Below, in pieces: positions 34,079 to 40,781 of a stretch of 64,000 nt of DNA. Numbering within the stretch: position 1 is the stretch's first letter; the number at the start of each line of letters is the position of its first letter. Below the pieces are notes generated by a model. That model ran no database searches and was not told the DNA's origin. It saw nothing but the letters and a program-made list of their open reading frames with translations. A program made the position numbers and the translations under genes. This DNA is from Enterocloster asparagiformis (lineage in GTDB: Bacteria > Bacillota > Clostridia > Lachnospirales > Lachnospiraceae), in NCBI GenBank assembly GCA_018380885.1, contig JAGZSY010000017.1, forward strand, positions 62,001-126,000, read 5' to 3'.

Positions 34079-35065
34079 ATGAAAAAGTTAAGATTAACAT
34101 CCATGGAGGACGGGGTTGTATTCCTGTTAGAGGAACAGCTGGAGGAGCCCTCCGCAACACAGGTACAGGTGGAGGTCAAGGCCTCCATGGTGAGTCCTGG
34201 CACGGAGCGCGCGTTTATCCAATCCCTGGAAAACACGGACAGAAATTATCCGAGAGTGCTGGGATACAGCGCGGCTGGAGTCGTCCTCAAGTGCGGAAGC
34301 GAGGTGACGGAGTTCAAACCGGGCGACCGCGTGGCGGGAATTATGCCGCACACCACGGTCCATAACGCGGAGAGCAGGAATCTGGTTCATGTGCCGGACG
34401 GCGTGAGCTTTGAGCAGGCGGCCTTTGTGCGCATCGGCGTGATCTCCATGCAGGCCGTGCGCAAAGCCGGAATCGAGCTGGGAGAGGGAGCGCTGATCCT
34501 GGGATTGGGGCTGATCGGCCAGACCGCGGCCCAGATCGCAAAAGCCAGCGGCGCCTCTCCGGTCATAGGCCTGGATCTGGTGGAGAGCAAACGCAAACTG
34601 GCCTCACAGCTGGGCTGCGCCGTTACCTTTGATTCCAGGGAAGAGGGGCTGGAGGAAAAACTAAGGCAGATCAATTTCGGCAGGCTTCCCCAGGTAGTGG
34701 TGGAATCCACCGGTTATCCCAAGCCCATCGCCCAGGCGCTGCAGCTGGCGGAAAAATATGGCCGCGTTGTGATACTGGGAAGCACCAGAGGCTGTACGGA
34801 GGTCAATTTTTACCGGGATGTCCACAAAAAGGGGCTGAACATTATCGGTGCCCATATTTCCTGTAACCCGGCCGATCGGTCTTATCCGGGGTTCTGGACC
34901 TTTAAGGACAACGCCAACTGCGTCTTGCGTCTGGTGGCTGAGGGCAGGCTTCAAGTGGAACCCCTTGTGAATCAATATGAATCCTATGAGCATTATGAAA
35001 AAATTTATGAAAATGTGCTGGGCGGACCGGAGGACTATATCACATCCATTATCCGCTGGTCTTAG
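34079..35065 (+). CDS. Zinc-type alcohol dehydrogenase family (MDR) protein, YcjQ position
   Basis: A 328-residue medium-chain dehydrogenase. The start is ATG 34079 after AAAGGGAGG; an in-frame extension overlapping the permease is spurious. A GroES-like fold (residues 1-120, with SPGTERAFI and LGYSAAGVV) leads to the nucleotide site ALILGLGLIGQTAAQIAKASG. The usual catalytic-zinc Cys-His set and the four structural-zinc cysteines are not evident. E. coli YcjQ, in the same position, oxidises D-gulosides at C3. I infer a similar NAD-dependent sugar C3 oxidoreductase, not a simple alcohol dehydrogenase. Confidence 0.85.
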   Translation: MKKLRLTSMEDGVVFLLEEQLEEPSATQVQVEVKASMVSPGTERAFIQSLENTDRNYPRVLGYSAAGVVLKCGSEVTEFKPGDRVAGIMPHTTVHNAESRNLVHVPDGVSFEQAAFVRIGVISMQAVRKAGIELGEGALILGLGLIGQTAAQIAKASGASPVIGLDLVESKRKLASQLGCAVTFDSREEGLEEKLRQINFGRLPQVVVESTGYPKPIAQALQLAEKYGRVVILGSTRGCTEVNFYRDVHKKGLNIIGAHISCNPADRSYPGFWTFKDNANCVLRLVAEGRLQVEPLVNQYESYEHYEKIYENVLGGPEDYITSIIRWS

Positions 35066-35080
35066 ATTGGGAGGTAGATT

Positions 35081-36103
35081 ATGAGAAGGTTGAATGTGGC
35101 GATTGTGGGATGCGGCTCCATATCGAAAACCCATATCTTGGCGTTGAGCAGGACGGATAAGGCGGTTCTCTATGCGGTCTGCGACCGGAATGCAGAGCGG
35201 GCCAGGGCAGTGGGCGAGGCAGAGCGTGCGGTTGTCTATACGGATATCGATCAGCTTCTGGGCGATCCCGCAGTGGATGTGGTGCTGATTCTGACGGCCA
35301 GCGGAACCCATGCGGATCTTGGGATTCAGGCAGCCAAAGCCGGAAAACATGTGATTGTGGAAAAGCCCATTGACATATCGATGGACAAGGCGAAACAGCT
35401 GGTTAAAACCTGCAGGGAGAATGGGGTTACGCTGAGCTGTATTTTCCAGCACCGGTACGATACGGATGTAAAGGCTCTAAAACAGGCCATCCGGGAAGGA
35501 CGGCTGGGAACACTCAATGCGGGCTGCTGCCATACGAAATGGTATCGTGGACAGGCTTACTATGATGAGGTGGACTGGCGCGGCACGAAAGCAATGGACG
35601 GAGGCGGAGCGCTGATGAACCAGGGCATCCACCAGTTGGATTTGTTCCAATATTTAATGGGAGATGTGGATGAGGTGTATGCCTGCTGCGCGACAAGAGC
35701 TCATGAGAGGATTGATGTGGAAGATTTGTGTATGGCTGTCCTGAAATTCAAAAACGGAGCCTTGGGCTTGCTTGAAGCCAGCACGGTGGCCAATCCTGGA
35801 TTTTATTCCCGAATCGATGTCAACGGCAGTAAAGGAAGCGTTATTTTACAGAATAACTCAGTCGTGGAGTGGAAGCTGGAGGATGGCGAGGCGTATCAGG
35901 CAACGACTACGGAATTGCCCCATCTGCGCCAGCTGGAGGATATATTGGACAGTATCAATGAGGGGAGGGATTCTCTGGTGTGTGGGGAGGAAGCCTTAAA
36001 GCCCTTGTGCATTATTGAAGCTGCTTACCGGTCGGCAGAGCTGGGCAGGCCGGTCAAGGTGGTCTACCAGCAGGAGGATGGAAATGATATATACGGAGAA
36101 TAA
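35081..36103 (+). CDS. Gfo/Idh/MocA sugar dehydrogenase, YcjS position
   Basis: A 340-residue oxidoreductase. The Rossmann motif is NVAIVGCGSISKTHILALSR, the catalytic-lysine motif is HVIVEKPIDISMDKA, and the substrate domain has GGALMNQGIHQLDLFQYLMG with the conserved His. E. coli YcjS, in the matching place, is a D-glucoside 3-dehydrogenase. Together with the MDR gene upstream it could interconvert sugar epimers through a 3-keto intermediate. Its end overlaps the GH4 start by 20 bases. Confidence 0.9.
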   Translation: MRRLNVAIVGCGSISKTHILALSRTDKAVLYAVCDRNAERARAVGEAERAVVYTDIDQLLGDPAVDVVLILTASGTHADLGIQAAKAGKHVIVEKPIDISMDKAKQLVKTCRENGVTLSCIFQHRYDTDVKALKQAIREGRLGTLNAGCCHTKWYRGQAYYDEVDWRGTKAMDGGGALMNQGIHQLDLFQYLMGDVDEVYACCATRAHERIDVEDLCMAVLKFKNGALGLLEASTVANPGFYSRIDVNGSKGSVILQNNSVVEWKLEDGEAYQATTTELPHLRQLEDILDSINEGRDSLVCGEEALKPLCIIEAAYRSAELGRPVKVVYQQEDGNDIYGE

Positions 36104-37451
36104 GTGCAGGGATATCAATATCTGTTACATTGGCGGCGGTTCACAGGGATGGGCCTGGAAACTGATGAGCGATCTTTTTTTGGAGGAATCGCTCTCCGGC
36201 ACAGTGCGCCTGTATGATATTGACGAGGAAGCGTCTAAGGCCAATGAGGCAATCGGGAACCGTCTTTCCGGACAGAACGGAGCTAAGGGAGAATGGAAAT
36301 ATATCAGCGTACCGACTCTGGAGGAGGGATTGAAGGGTGCTGATTTTGTGATTATTTCGATCCTTCCGGCTACCTTTGAGGAGATGGATTCTGATGTACA
36401 CGCGCCGGAAAAATATGGAATCTATCAGTCGGTGGGGGATACTACCGGCCCCGGCGGCGTGTTCCGCGCCTTGCGCACCATTCCCATGTATGATGTGATT
36501 GCCGACGGGATACGGGAATACTGCCCGGAGGCCTGGGTGATCAACTATACGAATCCCATGGCCTTGTGTGTGGGAGCGCTCTACCACCGCTATCCCAAAA
36601 TCAAGGCCTTTGGCTGTTGCCACGAGGTATTTGGCGCCCAGCGGCTTTTGCTGATGGCGCTGAAGGAGGTGGAGGGAATCGAGGTGGAGGACCGGCACCA
36701 GCTGCGGACCAATGTGGCGGGAATCAACCATTTTACATGGATTACCGGGGCAAGCTGGAGAAACGTGGATCTGATGCCCGTCTACAGAACCTTCGCGGAG
36801 GCGCATTTTGAGGAGGGGATCTGTGATAAGATAACGGACGTGCATTTTATGTCCAAGAACCGTGTCAAGTTTGATTTATTTCGGAAGCATGGGGCGATTG
36901 CTGCGGCTGGCGACCGCCATCTGGCTGAGTTCATACCAGAGTATGTGCGGGATCCGGAGACTGTGTCCCGGTGGAACTACAGCTTGACCCCAGTCAGCTA
37001 TCGGATTGAAAACAAGAAAATGCTCAATGAGAAGAGCCGGGCCTATGCGGCGGGAGAAATTGAAATCCCGGTGGAGCCTTCCGGTGAGGAGGGGGTGGCC
37101 CAGATGAAGGCGCTGCTGGGACTGGGGGATCTGATTACCAATGTCAATCTCCCCAATACAGGGCAGATGGATGCCGGGCGGGGAATTGTGGTGGAAACCA
37201 ATGCGCTGTTTACTTACAATAGCGTGCGGCCGCTTATAGCCGGGGGGCTCCCTGACAGCGTCGAGCTGTATATGAACAGACATATGAAGAACCAGGCATT
37301 GCTGCTCAAAGCCGCAGTAAACAGGGATAAGGAGCTGGCGTTTTACGTGTTCCGCAATGATCCGATGGTGTCCGGCCTTACATATGCGGACGCTGCCCAA
37401 CTTTTTGATGAAATGTTCGACAATACGAGAGCGTACCTGCCGGGATACTGA
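36084..37451 (+). CDS. GH4 family glycosidase with CHEV motif, possible alpha-galacturonidase
   Basis: A 455-residue NAD- and Mn-dependent GH4 enzyme. I start at ATG 36084, six bases after GGAGG; ATG 36078 is too close to that site. The dinucleotide site is ICYIGGGSQGWAWKLMSDLF. VINYTNPMALC and the metal/substrate motif Cys179-His-Glu-Val182 follow, then NVAGINHF. GH4 subgroups differ in this four-residue motif; I recall CHEV as the mark of alpha-galacturonidases (LplD type). GH4 enzymes oxidise C3 of the sugar, eliminate the aglycone and re-reduce. Last gene of the operon. Confidence 0.88.
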   Translation: MIYTENKCRDINICYIGGGSQGWAWKLMSDLFLEESLSGTVRLYDIDEEASKANEAIGNRLSGQNGAKGEWKYISVPTLEEGLKGADFVIISILPATFEEMDSDVHAPEKYGIYQSVGDTTGPGGVFRALRTIPMYDVIADGIREYCPEAWVINYTNPMALCVGALYHRYPKIKAFGCCHEVFGAQRLLLMALKEVEGIEVEDRHQLRTNVAGINHFTWITGASWRNVDLMPVYRTFAEAHFEEGICDKITDVHFMSKNRVKFDLFRKHGAIAAAGDRHLAEFIPEYVRDPETVSRWNYSLTPVSYRIENKKMLNEKSRAYAAGEIEIPVEPSGEEGVAQMKALLGLGDLITNVNLPNTGQMDAGRGIVVETNALFTYNSVRPLIAGGLPDSVELYMNRHMKNQALLLKAAVNRDKELAFYVFRNDPMVSGLTYADAAQLFDEMFDNTRAYLPGY

Positions 37452-37475
37452 GGCAGGGCAGGGGCATGTCTGTCC

Positions 37476-37521
37476 AAAGCTGTGAGAAACGTTTATCATT
37501 CGCGTTTCTCACAGCTTTTTT
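37476..37521 (+). terminator. Terminator of the ycj-like operon
   Basis: A 16-bp perfect stem (37476-37491 with 37503-37518) followed by TTT; the run is six T in all. It lies 25 bases after the GH4 stop. Confidence 0.9.
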
Positions 37522-37694
37522 GTTGAATGCAATGGGCCGCCGGCCCGGCCTGCGGGCCGTTGCCATAAAGGAGTAAAACGCCTGCTAAAATATCTAAAAA
37601 ATATGAAATGATCATTATGACGCAATAAATGAACGAAATAGACTAAAAAACTCTTAAAAACGCCAAAATATTCATGAAAATCATAAAAATACTC

Positions 37695-37723
37695 TTGCAT
37701 CATGTCAAAAATGATGCTATATT
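37695..37723 (+). promoter_or_regulatory. Promoter of the DUF3830 operon with built-in inverted repeat
   Basis: TTGCAT at 37695-37700, 17 bases, TATATT at 37718-37723. GCATCAT (37697-37703) and ATGATGC (37711-37717) form an inverted repeat from inside the -35 to the edge of the -10, a likely repressor site. The leader to the first gene is about 128 AT-rich bases. The remaining AT-rich DNA at 37560-37690 shows no gene. Confidence 0.6.
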
Positions 37724-37857
37724 GAACATAAGCGATCTTGAAAAAAGAACATTTAACGAAAAAAGTCACAATACGAACATTATAAAAAGTTAAATGAACT
37801 ATTCTTGGTCGATAACGGGAACGTATAACCACTATTTTACAAACGGAGGAAGATGCT

Positions 37858-38085
37858 ATGCTGAAATTCACCTGCAAAGACACGTTTTTCGATCTCCCGG
37901 AAGAGGCGGCTGAGCGCATTATCCATCAGAGCTGTGACTGCTGCTTTACCTGCCAGGCGGAGGATGAGCGCGAACTGATCAAAATGATCGTTGACCATGC
38001 AACGGAAGATCATGGCCTGGAGGACCGGCGCCTTGCGCCTGCGGTGCTCATGGACCGTGTTAAAGCCCATATTGTTGAGGAGTGA
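37858..38085 (+). CDS. Small cysteine-rich protein, DUF1059-like
   Basis: A 75-residue acidic protein. The core CDCCFTCQAEDERELIKMIV and DHATEDHGL resembles the DUF1059 pattern: an N-terminal cysteine near a strand, then a helix ending in HA...HG. Such mini-proteins are predicted to bind metal, but their role is unknown. ACGGAGG precedes the ATG. It is the first gene of the long operon and ends five bases before the first DUF3830 gene, so it is co-expressed with those proteins. Confidence 0.7.
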   Translation: MLKFTCKDTFFDLPEEAAERIIHQSCDCCFTCQAEDERELIKMIVDHATEDHGLEDRRLAPAVLMDRVKAHIVEE

Positions 38086-38090
38086 TGGCT

Positions 38091-38552
38091 ATGGCAAAAA
38101 AGTTTAAGTTTGAATTTGAGCGGGGCGGCGTCCTGATTGCGGATGCCTGTGAGAAGGAAGCGCCGGTTACGGTGAAGCTGTTTGAAGAGCAGTGTCCGCG
38201 CACCATGACTCTTATGCACTGCGTCAGCGCATGCCATGAGATCACCACGGACGACATCCCGTCCAGCGCCCCCATTCCGGAGGAGAATCTGGTGCATTTC
38301 GGGGAGATCGGCGATGTGGCTACGGTTTCCGGCAATCAGTCGGTGACGCTGACCGGTCTGGAGCAGATCGGTTACACCACGCTGTGCTTTGTCTACGGAC
38401 CACATCAGCGGTTCCAAGGCACCAAGATTCAGACCAACCGGGCGACTGTGTTTGCCAGGCTTCACAAGGACCTGGAGCTGCTGCGGGAGATTGGGCATAG
38501 GATGCATATTCACGGAAACGAAACGGTTACGATGACCTGCTACGACGAATGA
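38091..38552 (+). CDS. DUF3830 cyclophilin-like protein, type A copy 1
   Basis: A 153-residue protein. ATG 38091 is chosen because AGGAG lies eight bases upstream and the start MAKKFKFEFERGG equals that of the second type A copy. Features are ADACEKEAPVTVKLFEEQCP, PIPEENLVHFGEIGDVATVS and REIGHRMHIHG. The family has a cyclophilin-like barrel fold, with no established activity that I know of. It ends six bases before the first GAGGAG base group of type B copy 1 is used, so the genes are tightly packed. There is no signal peptide. Confidence 0.82.
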   Translation: MAKKFKFEFERGGVLIADACEKEAPVTVKLFEEQCPRTMTLMHCVSACHEITTDDIPSSAPIPEENLVHFGEIGDVATVSGNQSVTLTGLEQIGYTTLCFVYGPHQRFQGTKIQTNRATVFARLHKDLELLREIGHRMHIHGNETVTMTCYDE

Positions 38553-38564
38553 GGAGCAATGACG

Positions 38565-39101
38565 ATGGCAAAACAAATCAGAATCACATTTGAAAAGGGC
38601 GGTTCCTTTGTGGCGGATATGCTGGAGGACAGAGCGCCGGTTACCTGCAGCGTAATCTGGGAGGCTCTTGAGAAGCCCTGGACGGAGAAGTTTATCCACT
38701 CCAATATCGGCGGATTTATGGTGGAGTCTCCCTATTTTCCTGTCCCTGAGGATTTAAGCCTTCCCACTGAAAATCTCTGGTGCTTTACAAACAATGGGGA
38801 CATCGCGGTGATCGCCCCGGCGGAATACCGGGAGATGAGCATCCAGGGTTACCTGCCGCTGTGTTTTTCAGCCTGGCGCAAGGAGAAGCTGCCTACTCTG
38901 GAAAAGCTGACGGGAATTAAGATCGACGTGTCCCACAGCACCGGCGAGGACGTCAATCAGCAGTACAAGAAGAATATGTTTGAGACCTGCCGGGCCAATG
39001 TGTTTGCGCGCATTCCCGAGGAACGGCTGGAGGAGGCCGCGCGGGTGGTTGAGCGGATCCGCACGGACGGGATCGAGGGCTTTACAATTCAGCGCGCCTG
39101 A
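38565..39101 (+). CDS. DUF3830 cyclophilin-like protein, type B copy 1
   Basis: A 178-residue protein starting at ATG 38565, eight bases after GAGGAG. It shares the N-terminal frame of the type A proteins (KQIRITFEKGGSFVADMLED, APVTC). It then has WEALEKPWTEKFIHSN, ESPYFPVPEDLSLPTENLW and CRANVFARI, which only type B copy 2 shares. Residues about 100-140 form an insertion absent from type A. Cytoplasmic, function unknown. Confidence 0.8.
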   Translation: MAKQIRITFEKGGSFVADMLEDRAPVTCSVIWEALEKPWTEKFIHSNIGGFMVESPYFPVPEDLSLPTENLWCFTNNGDIAVIAPAEYREMSIQGYLPLCFSAWRKEKLPTLEKLTGIKIDVSHSTGEDVNQQYKKNMFETCRANVFARIPEERLEEAARVVERIRTDGIEGFTIQRA

Positions 39102-39128
39102 AGCGAGTGAAATAAGGAGAGAGTTCGT

Positions 39129-39593
39129 ATGGCAAAGAAATTTAAGTTTGAATTTGAGCGCGGCGGTTCCCTGATCGCCGACGCCTGTGAGAAGGAAGCA
39201 CCGGTCAGCGTGCGCATTTTTGAAAAGCTGTGCCCCTATACCTTTGTTGTGTACCACTGCTGCTCGGCCGCCCATGAGCTGACCTCGGACGACGTGCCGA
39301 TCACCGAGCCTGTCCCGGAGGAGAACCTGTGCCACTTTGGCGAGCTGGGGGATGTCGCCACTGTTTCCGGCAACCAGTCCAACGAGCTGGTGGGCCTGGA
39401 AAAAGCGGGGTACTCCACGATCTGCTGGACCTACCAGCTCCCGCAGCAGTTTATGGGCACCAGCCACCAGACCAATCGGGCCACCATCTTCGCCAAGATT
39501 CGCAAGGATCTGACGCTGCTGCGCGAGATAGGCCATCGCATCCATATTCACGGTGAAGAGCGCTGCACGATGACCTGTTTTGAGGAGGAGTAG
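39129..39593 (+). CDS. DUF3830 cyclophilin-like protein, type A copy 2
   Basis: A 154-residue protein after AAGGAGAG. By eye it is well over half identical to type A copy 1: the first 13 residues match exactly, and GDVATVSGNQS, QTNRAT and the LLREIGHR motif are shared. The middle differs (YHCCSAAHELTSDDVPITEP), which suggests paralogues with different ligands or partners and not an assembly artefact. Confidence 0.82.
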   Translation: MAKKFKFEFERGGSLIADACEKEAPVSVRIFEKLCPYTFVVYHCCSAAHELTSDDVPITEPVPEENLCHFGELGDVATVSGNQSNELVGLEKAGYSTICWTYQLPQQFMGTSHQTNRATIFAKIRKDLTLLREIGHRIHIHGEERCTMTCFEEE

Positions 39594-39597
39594 AGAT

Positions 39598-40128
39598 ATG
39601 GGAAAACAGATTAAATTTTCCTTTGACAAAGGGGATTCTTTTATTGTGGATCTGCTGGAGGACGAAGCGCCGGAGACCTGCCGTATTATCTGGGAAATGC
39701 TGGAAAAACCGTGGCGGGAGAAAATGATTCACAGCGGCGTCTGCGGCTGGATGATTGAAACGCCGTATTTTCCCGTGCCCAAGGACTATGTGCTGCCCAA
39801 TGAGAATTTAAAGTTTGCGCCCCGGGAAGGGGATGTGGCTGTGGTAGCGCCGGCGGAGTGGCGGGAGAATTCCATCGAGGGCTATGTGCCTCTGTTTATC
39901 GCCCACAACGGCGCGTGTTCGCCGCTGACCCATCTGCTGGGAATTACGCTGTCCCAGGAGCCGGACAACGGGGAGCACTTTACCTGGAAATTCCAGCGGA
40001 ATATGTGGGAGACCTGCCGGGCCAACGTCTTTGGAAGAACCTGTGAACACGACCGTCACATCATGAATCAGATCGGCGGCCGGATCCGCTGGAACGGCAT
40101 CGACGGATTTACGGTTTCGCGGGTGTAG
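39598..40128 (+). CDS. DUF3830 cyclophilin-like protein, type B copy 2
   Basis: A 176-residue protein from ATG 39598, eight bases after GGAGGAG. It matches type B copy 1 in MLEKPWREKMIHS, ETPYFPVPKDYVLPNENLKF and MWETCRANVFGR, but diverges in the 95-140 region (HNGACSPLTHLLGITLSQEP). It completes the A-B-A-B array, which looks like duplication of an ancestral A-B pair. Confidence 0.8.
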   Translation: MGKQIKFSFDKGDSFIVDLLEDEAPETCRIIWEMLEKPWREKMIHSGVCGWMIETPYFPVPKDYVLPNENLKFAPREGDVAVVAPAEWRENSIEGYVPLFIAHNGACSPLTHLLGITLSQEPDNGEHFTWKFQRNMWETCRANVFGRTCEHDRHIMNQIGGRIRWNGIDGFTVSRV

Positions 40129-40166
40129 CATCAAACGGTTTTGTCCGGCCGGCGGAGGTGGCAGCT

Positions 40167-40778
40167 ATGGGGAAAATGCGGTATTACCTGAAATTATTAT
40201 CAGAAGCCGCAAAGGCGGCGGGGCGCATACTGGCGGGGCTGGCCCTGCTGAACTACAGGGTGTGCCTGATTGCACTGAAAATCGGTATGCTGCTCCAGGC
40301 GGGGCTTGCTATACTGCGCATGGCCGGCGGTTTTCACAGGTGGATGTGCGCGCCCTTGGGGCTCGCCGCATACGGCGTGTGCCTGATCGTCAGGACACGC
40401 CGTCTCACCGGCCTGCCGGGCAGCGTGGGAGAGCTGATTGTCACCGGTCCCTTTGCGGTGGTGCGGCATCCCATGTATTCCGGCTGGTGCCTGGCCGCGC
40501 TGGGGGCCGCCTGGATCGATAACAGCAGGGCTGCCTGGGCCCTGGCCGCGGTGCAGGTGATCTTCATGCTCAGCGTTTCCTGCGCCGAGGATGAGGAGAA
40601 CGCCCAGGTGTTCGGCGATGCGTATATCCGGTACAGCGAATCGGTCCCGCTCACAGGCGCCCTGATCGGCCTGGCCCGCTGCCTGATCAGGCGGACGGGC
40701 CTGAGAAATCGGGGGTGCGGGACTATTAACGGCTGCGGCGGAAGGGAAAACGGACTGCCGCGGGAAATGGGGGAGTAA
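40167..40778 (+). CDS. ICMT/phospholipid methyltransferase-like membrane protein
   Basis: A 203-residue protein with four or five helices, starting at ATG 40167 with GGAGG eight bases before. The C-terminal motif GPFAVVRHPMYSGWCLAALG followed by CAEDEENAQVFGDAYIRYSE is the SAM-site signature of isoprenylcysteine carboxyl methyltransferase and NnrU/PEMT-like enzymes. It probably methylates a small or lipid-like substrate at the membrane. The last 35 residues are poorly conserved and glycine/arginine-rich. It lies three bases before the S9 peptidase. Confidence 0.8.
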   Translation: MGKMRYYLKLLSEAAKAAGRILAGLALLNYRVCLIALKIGMLLQAGLAILRMAGGFHRWMCAPLGLAAYGVCLIVRTRRLTGLPGSVGELIVTGPFAVVRHPMYSGWCLAALGAAWIDNSRAAWALAAVQVIFMLSVSCAEDEENAQVFGDAYIRYSESVPLTGALIGLARCLIRRTGLRNRGCGTINGCGGRENGLPREMGE

Positions 40779-40781
40779 TCG

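Noticed and set aside
34079..35065. Ordinary zinc alcohol dehydrogenase
   Set aside because: The structural-zinc cysteine cluster and usual catalytic-zinc residues are not evident, and the neighbourhood points to sugar C3 oxidation.
37560..37857. CRISPR or tandem repeat in the AT-rich gap before the DUF3830 operon
   Set aside because: Several ATGA/TCAT words recur, but no unit of constant length or spacing is seen.
38091..40128. DUF3830 copies as an assembly duplication
   Set aside because: The copies differ throughout at the DNA and protein level, so they are old paralogues and not a collapsed or duplicated contig segment.
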